Assembly (NCBI GenBank): GCA_963771005.1
Contig: CAVYRO010000002.1
Coordinates: 124,001-188,000 of the forward strand
DNA: 64,000 nucleotides
Direction of reading: 5' to 3'
Origin: DASQZK01 sp963771005
GTDB lineage: Bacteria; Bacteroidota; Bacteroidia; Bacteroidales; GCA-2748055
Shown: in pieces, positions 38,321-50,800 of the stretch
Numbering within the stretch: the stretch's first letter is position 1
How the letters are laid out: each line of letters starts with the position of its first letter
Program-made: the position numbers and the translations under genes
Notes under the pieces: generated by a model
What the model was told of the DNA's origin: nothing
The model's input: only the letters and a program-made list of their open reading frames with translations
Databases searched by the model: none

Positions 38321-41300
38321 TTACCGCAATAGTGTAACATCCCCAACCCGTTCAAATACTTCTCCGTTTACGAATATTCCCATGGCTTTGTAGACATAAA
38401 CGCCCTGATGGATAAGGTTGCCGTTCATATAACCATCCCATCCGATATTTATATCAGTACTGGTGAAAAGAAGTTCACCCCATCGATTGTAGATATAAAG
38501 AATGTAGTCTGCAACCCCTTCCCAATACGGATGAAATATATTATTCATTTCCCTGGCATTAAGATCATAATAACCTCCATTCGGACCTGAATTATCTGGT
38601 CTGAATGCATTGGGGAAAATAATAAGTCCCTCACCCTTTACGCTGACCGCATCGGGAATCAACAGCCTTCCGGTACAGCCATGTTCAGTCCATACATCCA
38701 GGCTGATGTCATATTCGCCTGTCTCGCTGTAAAGGTGCATCGGATTCTCTTCTGTTGAAGTGGTACCATCACCAAAATCCCATAGATAGGATTGACCGAT
38801 TTCAGACATGTTATAGCATTTGATCTTTTCATCAGGCAATAGAACCAGCTTGGGTGCGATCCTGAAATCCACCACAGGCAGGCTGTACACTTCCAGCTGC
38901 TGATAGTAGTAATCGTTTCCTCCTTCACCCGTTACGGTGAGTTTTATATTGTAGAACCCGTCATTTTCAAATGTATGAACGGGCTCGAACTCCTGTGAAG
39001 TGCTTCCGTCATCAAATTCCCACAGATAGGATTGCGCATATGAGGACCGGTTCAGGAAGGTTACGGTGTAAGGTTCACATTCCGGGACCAACGGATCGAA
39101 AGCAGCCTGGGGTGAAGCAGGGAATATTCGGACCATATGCGAAACGGAATCCAGACAATAGGGAGAGGATACTTTCAGTTTTATCTCATAATTTCCCCAG
39201 GTCGAATATTTATGAGAGGGGGGATCTTCAATTCCGGTAGAATATCCGTCTCCCATATCCCATATATAGGTCCAGTTTCCATTGCTGGATGCATTCGTAA
39301 TAGCAACAGAGGACGAAGGAAACGACTGATGGGTCGGATTGGCAATGAACTCGGCATCAGGTTGAGCATAGACAAAGATACTGTCCTCTTTTGAGTCTGC
39401 ACAACCATATTGTGTTGTGGTGGTAAGGTTTATATGAAAAACGGTATCTCTTCCGGAGAAATTAAAGTAATAATTGACAGGATCCTTTATGGTCATCGTG
39501 GAGCCGTCACCGAATTCCCACAAATACGAAGCCCCGTTAGTCGATGTATTCAGAAAATACGCGGCTAACGGACTGCATCCTTCCTGATTTGAACTGAAAT
39601 CGGCAATGGCTCCGGGATAGACATATATCTTCTTCGATGAGGTATCAGAACATCCAAAATCAGAAGCTGCGATCAGTTTCAGATCATAGCCGGCGATCTT
39701 ACTGGTCTGGTTGGAGTAAATATGATTGACCGGATCCGGCGAATTTATATTCATAAAGTCCCCATCCCCGAATTCCCAGGTATACTGGTCAGCATTCAAA
39801 CTGCTATTTTTTAAGATTATGTTAAAAGGAGGACAATCAATTATCTTTTCTGATTCCAGTTGTGCTACAGGGGTTGGATGGATAACGATTTCCATATTAC
39901 TCGAACTGAGACAATTGTAAACTGACCTGGCCTCGATCTTCACATTGCGCTTGATGATGGTGTCTGTAAAATTTGTAAAATTATGCACGGGTGATCTGAT
40001 CTCACTTGTTGACCCGTCTCCGAAGTCCCAGAAATATGTATAACCGCCACTTTCATTGTTGGTAAATCTGACTTCCAGGGGATGACATCCTTCATTCGTA
40101 TTACCCTCAAAATCAGCCTCGATTGATGGATAAACTTCAACAGTTTTGATAAATTCTGAACGGCATCCAGCACTGTTTTCAGCAGTCAGACTGACCTGGA
40201 AAACCTTATTATTCGCATAATCCGGATTTTCAAAAATATGACTTACGGGATTATTAACGAAGGTGATCATATCGGATCCGTCACCGAAATTCCAGTGATA
40301 ATCAGTTCCCCCAACTGAAGTATTATTGAACCAGACTGTTGATGGTGAACAATGGATATTGTCCTGGCTGGTGAATTCAGCTTTAAGGTAAGGATGAACC
40401 GTAATATTGAGCTGGAAGGAATCCCGGCACTCGTTATTGGATGCAATGGCAAAAAGCCATACTTTATAGATAATATCCGCAGCGCCGGGATTTGTGAATG
40501 TTTTTACAGGATTTTCAGCCTGCGAGGTTGTTCCATCCCCGAAATCCCATTTGTAATAAGCAGCGCCGGAAGAACGGTTTTCGAAATTGACCGGCAAAGG
40601 TTGGCATCCCATAAATTGATCTGCGGTAAAATCAGCATTTATAGCCGGCGCAACAGTTACCGTTCTGGTAATTTCACTGGTGCAGCCGGCCGTATTTTCA
40701 GCGACCAGGTGAATCTCAAAATCCTGTTTTACACTAAAATCAGGATTATAAAAAAAGTGAGAAAAAGGATCCAAAGAATGCGTAATCGTATCACTGCCAT
40801 CGCCAAAATCCCAGGTAAAGGAACTTCCATTAACAGAGGCATTTTCAAAGTAGACCTCGAAAGGATTACAACCCTGGTTATCAGGAATCTTAAAATCTGC
40901 TTCCACATAGGGATGAACCCTTATATCCCATGAAGCAGTATCCGTGCATTCGTTGTTGGGAGCAATGGAAATTAACCTGACGGTATAAATGCTGTCGCTT
41001 GTTCCTGTATTACTGAAAATATGTGCTGGGTCAGCGAGGTTTGAAGAAGATCCGTCTCCGAAATCCCAATGATATGTTTCACCTCCTGAAGTCTGATTTA
41101 AAAAGCTGACATTCAGAGGATGACAGCCTTCAGAAACAGAGGGCACAAAATCGGTTTGAATATCAGGGTAAACATCAATGGTTTTTTTGACCCTACTGAT
41201 GCAACCGGCATCATTTTCAGCCTGAAGACTTACTTCAAAACTCTGTTTGCTGATAAAACTTGTATTGACAAAAACATGAGACACCGGTTCGATACTGCTG

Positions 41301-44300
41301 GTATCCAGGTTATTACCATCTCCGAAATCCCAAAAGTAGTTTTTGCCTCCCCGTGAAATATTTTCAAACGTGACTTCAAACGGATTGCAACCGCCCGCAT
41401 CCGGAAACGAAAATCCGGCAATCACATTGGGATGCACCGTAACAGGCCAGGATATTGATTTAATACATTCTCCGTCAGATGTTGAGGTTGTCAGCGATAC
41501 CATATAGGATGTATCATGGATCCCGAAATTGTTGAAGGTATGAATGGGTGAAGATGCTGAAGATGATGTCCCATCACCGAAATCCCAGTACCATATTTCT
41601 GCATTCAGCGAGAGATCCGTAAAGTTTACCGTCATTGGGTGACATGCCACGAAATTATCAGCCGTAAAATTTGCGGAGAGCTCGGGATGAACGGAAATCA
41701 ATCTCGTAAGAGTATCGCTGCAGCCCTGGTCGTTCAGTACAATCAATTGTAATGAATAGACCCGCGTTGTATTACCCGTGTTAAAATAGGTATGCTCAAA
41801 ACTTGTTGAATTGGTGTTGAGAACCGGGGACCCGTCACCAAAGGACCAGAAATATTGATCAACTCCGGTAGACTGGTTATTGATTTTAATGGTAAAAGGA
41901 TGACAACCTACAATATTTTCAACGGTGAAGGCAGCTTCAATGTAAGGGTGGATGAGGATATCAAAAAATGAGGTATCGCTGCATATTTCATCAGATTTAG
42001 CAACCAACGAGACATGGTAGGTCGTGTCATGATCCGTCATATTCCTGTCGTAGAGATGCACGGGATCGTCTTCGGTAGAAGTGCCTCCGTCACCGAAATC
42101 CCAGAAATAATTATCGGCTCCGTTGGAATTGTTCTGGAAAAAGACTTCAAGAGGTGAACAACCCCCGGTGGTTGAGGCGTTAAAGGAGGATTTAACCTCA
42201 GGATAGACTGTCACATCCCTGTAAATCTCGTCAAAACAGCCTTCATCATTATCCGTCCTCAGGTGAATGGTATAAGTGACAGAATCCGGTGTGGTGTTTT
42301 GAAATATCTTTGTAAGGACCGGCCCCATTGATGTTGAGGTTGTGCCATCTCCGAAATCCCAGGTATAGATATCGGCTCCGTAAGACTGGTCCGTAATGAG
42401 AATTTCATGGGGGGTACAGGCTCTTGTCCGGTCAAATGCAAAATTTGCCTCTATATATGGCATGACCGTTATCAGATGAGATGTCGTATCACGGCAATAA
42501 TAAGGAGAAATGGAGATCAGGCGAGTCTCGAATGTAAGGCTGTCTGGTCCAAAGAGGTTCATAAAAGTATGGTTTGGATTTTCATCGACGGATGATCCGC
42601 CATCACCGAATTCCCATAACCAGGTGTCGGTATTTCCTGTGGAATTATTCTGGAATTGCACATCGAGGGGATGGCATCCCCTGTTGTTATTCCCGGCAAG
42701 GGAGAAATCAGATGTTATTTCGGGGTAAACAATTATCGTTTTGGTAAGAATATCAGAACAACCACTTGCATTCTTGACCAGAAGGGTTATATCATGATTG
42801 ACCGGAGCATTTGTTGAATTGTTGTATGTCAGATCAATACTGAAGGGAATGGAGGGAGGTTCCGGTATACCGGTTGTTGCCGGATCAAGATCATATTTGA
42901 TCAGGGGGCTGCCATCCCCGAGATCATACTGCCAGTAGTAAACGCCGGAAGATTTATCATTGATTTTTAACCCGAGGGGTGAACAACCCGAAGAAACATT
43001 CGTTTCGAAAAATGCTTTAACGGGGGTAGAAACAAGCACTGTGAGATCGATCGTGCCTGTGGCGCAGGCCCCCGAAACTTCCACTTCATAATTGTGAGGT
43101 CCGGGCGGAAGATTGATCGCCGTGGGCAGATTACTTGTTGCATCATCGAGATAGTCATCAGGAGTCCAGTTATAATTTGTTCCCCCGAAAGCATAGAGCT
43201 GTACAGGATCGCCATAACATGCTCTAACAACGGAAGAATTTGTCCCTGCAACGTTTGCGCCAATGTTCAGACCACCGAAGTCGGAGTAGTACCCGTAATA
43301 CAACCGTCCCTGTGCTGCACCCGGAAACCCATTCAATATACCGAGATGAAAAATTCCGCCTGTATTCTTTATCAGATGCTGTCCGACAGGAAAAGTATTT
43401 GAATTGATTGAATTTGAAAAAAGAGCCATCCAGCCACCGCTACCCTGGATCTCAGTAAATGCACCGGGATCTATTATTCCGTCCTCTCTTACTCCGTCGA
43501 TAAGAAATTTATCTTCATTTCCTTTTTCAACGAGGATGAAAAAATAAAATTTATTGTCGGCCCGGGCACGGGTGAAAGCTACCTGAGTATTTCCGGTACA
43601 ACCGATAGCCGGGATGATGGCACCACCCCGGCTCTGATTTTCCAGTCCCATTTGAAAAGTATAGAAAGGTTTAACCGGATCGGAGGGATTTGAACGTGAT
43701 GTTATTCTTGCGTATTTGGAGCCGCCGGGAACCACGATCATTGCCTGCTCGCCCCGGTTAAGTGTAGTGTAGGGGGTTGGCCCGATTGGCAGACCCAGAG
43801 CATCAAATACATAAATATTTGTATTGTCTTCGGTGGCCAGGACATAGACGTGGTTTGGGTTATTTATTTCCGGCACGATGTAATTGTCACCAATGATATT
43901 CACCGGAACCAGTTGGTCTCCCACCACATCCTGTCCTTGTGAGCCGGATGCGATGGCGTCATCTTTAACGGAAACGCTGATTGGAGCTGTTGCATCAATC
44001 CTGGTGCCGGCAAGGTGATCATTCGCAGCTACACTGTAATTTAAAGGAAAGAGTGAAAATGTTTGTCCCTTATTGAGGTTTACCGTATACGTTCCTCCCG
44101 GAGGAACTGCAGTCAATGTTGAACCAAAGCTGGCCGCTTTACCCGTAGGGAGGGTAAAGGTAACATTGGTATTATCCTGGGTGGCTACCACATCAATGGC
44201 CGAATATGTTTTTGGGGTCAGATTCCTGTTGTTGTAGAAGGTCTGAAAAGGAGTGTAAAACTGTGTTCCTAATCCATTGGTGCCTTTAAGCGTCCACAGG

Positions 44301-44767
44301 TCGGCACCGAAATCATAATTCACTTCCCAGTATGCAGTGATCATATTTGTTGCCGTGATGTGGATTCCGAAATCATTTATCCCGTCAGGGGTCAGCGGTT
44401 TGTTCTCAAGCCGGTTATTGGCGGGATTGGTGGCGATGTCAATAAGATAGGAAAGATCGACAGCCGCAGTGGAATTTCCCGCAATATCGATGATGATATC
44501 CTGAAATCCTGCCGGATTCAGAATGGCATTATAAGCATTGGCCGGCATGCTGATGGTAACAGTGGCAGGAAGTTCCATCGTTGCAATCCGGAGCGTGCCA
44601 GGTGTTCCGCCCGTATTCCCCCGGTGTGATAATTCAGGCACTACAAACCAGAAATCATCATCGACCTGGGCGAATGAAACGATGGTGTTTCCGGCAAGAA
44701 AAAATGTGAGAATCAAAACAATCAGATATTTACACGGCGAAGGCTTGTATTTATTGGGTTTCAACAT
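38321..44767 (-). CDS. Giant secreted protein with 17 PKD modules and T9SS type B tail
   Basis: 2148 residues. A signal peptide (to about 34) is followed by an IgGFc-binding-like N-terminal region that opens with VDDDFWFVVPELSHRG. From about 600 to 2010 there are 17 PKD-like modules of about 85-90 residues, recognised by W-[DE]-FGDG-type motifs; the first (LGDG) and fifteenth (DMGDG) are variants. Most modules have a Cys in a GCxP context near their start and a second Cys before the last strand. The C-terminus (IIFPNAFRP to WGELLF to YVYKAMG) is a gliding-motility-type CHU_C domain, a type B T9SS signal. It should be displayed or released as a long stalk or adhesin. It diverges from the 2016-residue gene across 93 bp. 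Confidence 0.93.
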   Translation of the reverse strand: MLKPNKYKPSPCKYLIVLILTFFLAGNTIVSFAQVDDDFWFVVPELSHRGNTGGTPGTLRIATMELPATVTISMPANAYNAILNPAGFQDIIIDIAGNSTAAVDLSYLIDIATNPANNRLENKPLTPDGINDFGIHITATNMITAYWEVNYDFGADLWTLKGTNGLGTQFYTPFQTFYNNRNLTPKTYSAIDVVATQDNTNVTFTLPTGKAASFGSTLTAVPPGGTYTVNLNKGQTFSLFPLNYSVAANDHLAGTRIDATAPISVSVKDDAIASGSQGQDVVGDQLVPVNIIGDNYIVPEINNPNHVYVLATEDNTNIYVFDALGLPIGPTPYTTLNRGEQAMIVVPGGSKYARITSRSNPSDPVKPFYTFQMGLENQSRGGAIIPAIGCTGNTQVAFTRARADNKFYFFILVEKGNEDKFLIDGVREDGIIDPGAFTEIQGSGGWMALFSNSINSNTFPVGQHLIKNTGGIFHLGILNGFPGAAQGRLYYGYYSDFGGLNIGANVAGTNSSVVRACYGDPVQLYAFGGTNYNWTPDDYLDDATSNLPTAINLPPGPHNYEVEVSGACATGTIDLTVLVSTPVKAFFETNVSSGCSPLGLKINDKSSGVYYWQYDLGDGSPLIKYDLDPATTGIPEPPSIPFSIDLTYNNSTNAPVNHDITLLVKNASGCSDILTKTIIVYPEITSDFSLAGNNNRGCHPLDVQFQNNSTGNTDTWLWEFGDGGSSVDENPNHTFMNLFGPDSLTFETRLISISPYYCRDTTSHLITVMPYIEANFAFDRTRACTPHEILITDQSYGADIYTWDFGDGTTSTSMGPVLTKIFQNTTPDSVTYTIHLRTDNDEGCFDEIYRDVTVYPEVKSSFNASTTGGCSPLEVFFQNNSNGADNYFWDFGDGGTSTEDDPVHLYDRNMTDHDTTYHVSLVAKSDEICSDTSFFDILIHPYIEAAFTVENIVGCHPFTIKINNQSTGVDQYFWSFGDGSPVLNTNSTSFEHTYFNTGNTTRVYSLQLIVLNDQGCSDTLTRLISVHPELSANFTADNFVACHPMTVNFTDLSLNAEIWYWDFGDGTSSSASSPIHTFNNFGIHDTSYMVSLTTSTSDGECIKSISWPVTVHPNVIAGFSFPDAGGCNPFEVTFENISRGGKNYFWDFGDGNNLDTSSIEPVSHVFVNTSFISKQSFEVSLQAENDAGCISRVKKTIDVYPDIQTDFVPSVSEGCHPLNVSFLNQTSGGETYHWDFGDGSSSNLADPAHIFSNTGTSDSIYTVRLISIAPNNECTDTASWDIRVHPYVEADFKIPDNQGCNPFEVYFENASVNGSSFTWDFGDGSDTITHSLDPFSHFFYNPDFSVKQDFEIHLVAENTAGCTSEITRTVTVAPAINADFTADQFMGCQPLPVNFENRSSGAAYYKWDFGDGTTSQAENPVKTFTNPGAADIIYKVWLFAIASNNECRDSFQLNITVHPYLKAEFTSQDNIHCSPSTVWFNNTSVGGTDYHWNFGDGSDMITFVNNPVSHIFENPDYANNKVFQVSLTAENSAGCRSEFIKTVEVYPSIEADFEGNTNEGCHPLEVRFTNNESGGYTYFWDFGDGSTSEIRSPVHNFTNFTDTIIKRNVKIEARSVYNCLSSSNMEIVIHPTPVAQLESEKIIDCPPFNIILKNSSLNADQYTWEFGDGDFMNINSPDPVNHIYSNQTSKIAGYDLKLIAASDFGCSDTSSKKIYVYPGAIADFSSNQEGCSPLAAYFLNTSTNGASYLWEFGDGSTMTIKDPVNYYFNFSGRDTVFHINLTTTTQYGCADSKEDSIFVYAQPDAEFIANPTHQSFPSSSVAITNASSNGNWTYIWDMGDGYSTGIEDPPSHKYSTWGNYEIKLKVSSPYCLDSVSHMVRIFPASPQAAFDPLVPECEPYTVTFLNRSSYAQSYLWEFDDGSTSQEFEPVHTFENDGFYNIKLTVTGEGGNDYYYQQLEVYSLPVVDFRIAPKLVLLPDEKIKCYNMSEIGQSYLWDFGDGTTSTEENPMHLYSETGEYDISLDVWTEHGCTGRLLIPDAVSVKGEGLIIFPNAFRPDNSGPNGGYYDLNAREMNNIFHPYWEGVADYILYIYNRWGELLFTSTDINIGWDGYMNGNLIHQGVYVYKAMGIFVNGEVFERVGDVTLLR

Positions 44768-44794
44768 TTTTTCCGTTTCAAAACCTTTAATTTA

Positions 44795-44808
44795 TTTATA
44801 CGTATAAA
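44795..44808. promoter_or_regulatory. 14-bp palindrome between two divergent giant genes
   Basis: TTTATACGTATAAA is a perfect palindrome in the 93-bp divergent gap, 28 bp from one start codon and 53 bp from the other. It could be an operator serving both genes, or simply paired AT-rich promoter boxes. The minus strand has a weak TACTTTTA -7-like box overlapping it. Confidence 0.4.
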
Positions 44809-44860
44809 AGTATGATTTGGTTAGATGAATGATCGATTATTTTACACTAAACGACAGTAA

Positions 44861-47800
44861 TTGGTGATCAAGGTATATCTGATATTGTTGTTTCTCAGTC
44901 CATTAATAAGGGCCCGTGCTCAGGTGTATTTGCAGGAAAGTTTTGAAGGGGGATCCAGGCCTGAGGGATGGACAGAAGAGATGGTTTCAGGGTCAGAGCC
45001 ATGGAGATACAGGAACGGTGGTCACAGCCCGAATGATAATAACTGGCTTGTTCCTCCGGAACAGATCGATATTACACGCAACCCGCCTGCCGCATACGAA
45101 GGAAATTTCAATGCTATTTTCTTTAAACAGGGTGTCAATAATGAGAAAACCAGGCTTATCACACCCGGGTTGGACATACTCGGTGGCTCCAGTATTGAAT
45201 TGAGCTTTTATCTGTGTCAGATCCCCTGGACTTTCGAAGGTTCAACAGGATGGGATATACTGAGGATCTATTATAAAATTTCCGCTGAGGCACCCTGGGT
45301 ATTACTGAAGGAGTACCTTGATCCTGTTTATAACTGGGAACGGCAAGCGGTTCTTTTACCAAATCCTTCCGCAAACTATTCTATTGCTTTTGAAGGCCAG
45401 ACACGGTGGGGATATGGTACATGTATCGATGATATAGTCATCGAGGAAAAGGGGTTGCAGCAAAGGTATGTTGGAAACATAGAGTTTCATCAGCCGGCTA
45501 CCTCATTTGTACCTTCCGGATCAAAAGAGATACCTTTACTCAGAACTGATTTCAGAATATTTGGAAACACGGGTACCGCGACACTGCAGTCCATCAGTTT
45601 TAAATCCTTGAATACAGATGAAGCCGATATCGTTCCAAACAGCGTAAAATTATTTGCGACCGCAAGTCAGTTTTTCGATACAGATAACCCGCTTGGTTCA
45701 CCAACCGGTTTTATTGCCGGCACTGCATCTTTTGCAGGTCTCAATTACAATTTGCCACCAGGTTTATCCTACCTTTGGGTTACTTGCGACATTGATCCCG
45801 CGGCAAAACATGGAGATATACTCGATGTGAAAGTCGGGGCAAACTGTATTATGGCCAATGATTCACTTTACCCGGCCACAGACCAGTCGCCGGAAGGTGA
45901 ACGGATAATACTGGAATCACGTTACTCAGAGGATTTTGAAGCGGCACACAACTGGACACTCACCGGTGAATTCGAAGTAGGCACTCCCAACGGTTTGGGG
46001 GGAACTCCGGGCAATCCAAATCCGCCCAGAGCTTACAGCGGAAGCAGGATACTTGGTACCGACCTTACAGGCATGGGAATTTTCCCCTATAATTATGAGC
46101 CTGATCTGACAGATAATTCAGGATATTATGCTGCTTCTCCCTCCATCGATGCCTTATATTATACCAATCTGAATATTTTTTTCAAGCGATACCTGAATAT
46201 TGAGGTCTGGGATAAAGCCTCCATTCAGGTAAGCGCCGATGATGGCACAACATGGCATCCAATATGGGTGAATAATTCTTACTTCAGCGATTTCGCATGG
46301 ACACAGGAGCAGATCTCCGTCCCCAATATTTATTCCCGGTCAGGTAAGTTGAAAATACGTTACAAACTGGGTCCTACCGATGGGCAAAACAATTATTCCG
46401 GATGGAATATTGATGATGTATTCCTTACCGGTGAATTTATTTCGAAAGATGCAGGCGTTTCAGGTTGGATCTATCCTTTGAGTGGAAGCGGGCATTCTGT
46501 CACAGATTCTGTGACAATCAGCATAAGGAATTACGGAGGTAAAGAGATCACCGGCAATATCCCTGTAGCTTATTCCTTTAATGGTGGCGCATCATGGGTG
46601 ATCGATACACTTTTTCACCCTATTCCCGTTGATAGTATGGTGACCTTTACATTTCCCACGAAGACTGATCTTTCTGTTCCCGGTCTCCGGCCTTCGGTAT
46701 TGGCAAAAACACTTCTTCCCGGTGATCAGTATAGTGAGAACGATGGGCTTTCCACCAGTATCTATATTGTCCCGACCTACCAAACACCTTATGAGGAAGA
46801 TTTTGAAGCGAATAAAGGATTCTGGATAACATCGGGAATCAATGCCTGGGAATATGGTCCTCCGGCAGGGAATACCATAAATTCAAGTTCTTCAGGGATC
46901 AGGAGTTGGTGCACCGGCCTGGACAGGAAATACGGCGAGCTGATATCGCAGAAAGATCAAATAATTTTTGAAGATGATTTTGAAACGGATAACGGATGGA
47001 TTTTAAACGGAGAATTTGAGCGGAATATTCCAGCTAACATGTTTCTCCCCTATTTTTCGTATTCCGGTTACTACTGTCTGGGTACAGATCTGTCAGGACA
47101 GGGTAGTCATCCTTATTTATATGAAAACGGGATATCCCCGGGTTCAGCATATACCGCCACCTCCCCGCCAATTGATGTTTCTCATTACAGCAACATCAGT
47201 GTAAGCTTTGCAGGATGGCTTATGATCCAATCCGGCGATTCAGCCAGGTTCGAGGTAAGTCCGGATAACGGAATGAGCTGGATGCCCTTATGGGAAAATT
47301 CTGAGGGTGAAATCATGGATCCCGATTATCAGTTCCACCAGTACCATGTGGATGATTCATTGAGTTATTCCGGGGAGATGAGATTCAGATTCTCATTATT
47401 TTATTCATCCCCGGCAGGAGCTGTTGCTGAAGGCTGGAATATCGACGATTTTGTGATCACTGCCGATAACGTGAATACCTCGGCTGCCATTCTAAACTCA
47501 CCCAGCTTTGACTTAACCGGCCTTAGACATCCTGTATTCGAATCCAGAATATGGACGGATACAGAACAAGGCGTGGACGGAGCAACGCTATCCTATTCCC
47601 TGGATGACGGAAGTTCGTGGATCCCTTTATCGGGTTCCATGGCATTCGATACTTACTGGAACTGGTATACAGGAAAATATGTAGAAGCTCTGGGGAGAAA
47701 TGGCTGGAGCGGACAGAGCGGTGGCTGGAAAACGGTCAGACATCTTCTGCCGGCCGCAATGATCAATAACGAGAACGTTCAATTCAGACTTGAATTCAAT

Positions 47801-50800
47801 GCGGACAAATTCAATAATGAATACGATGGTATCGGCTGGGATGACGTTAAGATCTGCGATGCACCATCTGATGTAGGGGTGAAAGAGATCCTCGATCCGG
47901 TTTCTTCCTGCGAACTGGCCAATGATAAAAAGTTCCGGCTGAGGTTGCAGAATTATGGTATCATGGATCTCCAGCCAGGCGATACGGTCATCATCGGGTA
48001 TACGATTAACCGTGAAGGTTTCATACAATCAGATACCGAGATGATCCGGCTCACGCAAGTATTTCCTGCCGGCACCAGTAAAGATTTTGACATGACCCGC
48101 AAGTTTGACTTCAGCATGAGCGGTGATTATTATACAGATGTATATTCTATTGAAGATGATCCTTATTATTATCATGATGTGGCAAATGATACTGTATCCC
48201 GTATTATCCGGGTAAATAAACCCTACGTTGAACTGGGACCTGATGTATCCACCCTAAGGCCGGATACGATCACCCTGACAGCAAATGATGGCAATCCGGC
48301 AAATGTATACTTGTGGCAGGATGGATCGACGAACCCGGAATATAATGTCCTCACGGAAGGTACGTACTATGTGAGGGTAAATAACGACCTTGGCTGCATG
48401 GCTTCAGATACAGTGCATATCCTGCAACTGATCGCCGATGTGGGTGTCGGAAGTCTCCTGTCACCGGCATCAGGTTGTGAGATTGGAAGCCAGGTTCCTG
48501 TCAGGGTCAGCATCGAAAATTATGGCACGGATACACTGGATATAAATGATACCGTATTCGTTTTTGGGATAATTGATCAAACGCTTCAATTCTCTGATAC
48601 AGTTTTCATTACGGATAATTTTTATCCTGGAGACGTAAAAGAATATACTTTTTCGAAATTGTATGATTTCAATTTCAGGGGTATTTACAAAATGAAACTC
48701 TATACCAAATTCAGGGATGATTTCCAGTATCAGAATGATACCCTCTTCATTGATCCGGAAGTTTACGGTTATCCTGACATCGATCTGGGCCCTGATACCA
48801 TAGTTCGTGCTGCTGAATACATTTTGTCGCCAACGCCGGGGTATTTTTCATACCTCTGGCATGATGCATCCGGTGAAGAAACGTTCACAGTTGTTCAACC
48901 GGGAACTTCTCTCTGTAGTGTTGTTGTGAATGATATTCATGGATGCGAAACCTCCGATTCGGTTTATGTGACGCTGAATGTCACGGATGTTGCTCTTGAA
49001 AAGATCCTTTCTCCGGCAGCATCGTGTAATCCGTCAGAAAATATCAGGATATCCGCAAGGCTGAAAAATACCGGAAATCAAGTCATCTCAGCCGGAGAAA
49101 CAATCAATCTTGGCTACACCATAGATGGCAATCTGCCTCTGCAGGAAGACATATTGCTTACGGAAGATCTCGTTCCCGGTGCTCACTTTGACCATGAGTT
49201 TTCTCAGCAAGAAACTCTCTCAACAGGGCAGTGGTATGACCTTGCGGTTTATCTGGATTATGCCGGCGATATGAAAATTTCCAACGATACCCTAAACATG
49301 CCCCTTGGTATCTTTGATCTTCCCGTTGTGGATTTGGGTGAAGATTACCAGGTGATTGCCGGGCTTGATCACACGCTCGATGCCGGTTCGGGCTTTGTAA
49401 GTTATGCATGGCAGGACGGAAGCTCACAACAGACGTTCAGGATAGATGAACCGGGAATTGGTCTTTACAGTGTAGTGGTCACCGATGATAACGGCTGTAC
49501 CGCTTTTGATGAGGTTGAGATTCTGCTGGCTGTACCTGATATCGGCGTTTCTGAGATTGTACATCCTGTGACAACATGCGATCCGGGTACTTCTATGAAT
49601 ATCCGCCTGGCCATTAAGAATTATGGAAAACTGGATATAGAGGCTTCTGCAAATATTCTGGTAAGCTATACAATAAACGGTGCTGCCCCTGTTACTGAAA
49701 ATTTGTCTCTGGATGCTCCCTTTGAACATGGAACGGTTATCTATCATACCTTTACAAAGCCTGAAAATATTACTTCCCCAGGACATTTTGATATCTCGGC
49801 AAATACCGCCTATGGCTCGGACCTGATACCATCCAATGATAAAATCGACGTCAGTGTGGATGTTTATGAAAAACCCGTTGTCCGGATCGGGAATGGGGAG
49901 GATACGATGCTCATTTATGATCCTTTGATCCTGAGCCCTGATCCGGGATATTTATCCTATGAATGGCAGGATGGAAGTACAACAAAAGATTACGCGATCT
50001 CTGAACCGGGAACCGGATTGTATTATGTTACTGTTACCGGCGATAACGGCTGTTCTGCAAGCGATACTGTTTATGTTATTTATGACCGGCCGGATCTTTC
50101 AGTTAACCGGATTATCGGTCCTATAAGCGCCTGTATGTTTAATAAGAATACCCTCATTATTGTTGAAGTGAGAAATAACGGATATTGCAGGATTGATGCA
50201 GGGGAGATGATCCGCTTATCCTATTCCGTGGAAAGCGATCCTGTTATTCCTGAAGTTATGAATTTTACAAATGCCCTGCAGCCCGGTCAGACACGCAAGT
50301 TTAACTTTACCACCCCTTATGATTTCAGAGAAACCGGAATCTATCAATTGAATGTTAAACTGGATTACACCCCGGATAGTGACGCCTCAAATGACAGCCT
50401 GTCCAGTAAGATATACAACTGGGGCGTTCCTGTAGTTGAGATCGGTGGTGGCCAGGATACCTTACATACCAAATTACCTCTCACCTTTGATGCAGGTACC
50501 GGGTATGTCTCATACCTGTGGCAGGACAACTCTACCGGCAGTACTATGGATGTAAATCAATACGGGCTCTATTATGTAAGGGTGGAAGATGATGAGGGAT
50601 GTACGGCGGCTGATTCCGTTTTTGTTGATTATCCCTTATTTTCCGGACCATGGTTAATCAGGCCGGAATGGATCCGTATATTCCCCAATCCGGTGAAGGA
50701 TTATCTTCACCTGGAAATTACGCCGGAAGAGGAAAAGGATGTGATCATCGAACTTTATAACATTCAAAACCAGATGGTTATGAGAAAAGAATTGCTCAAT

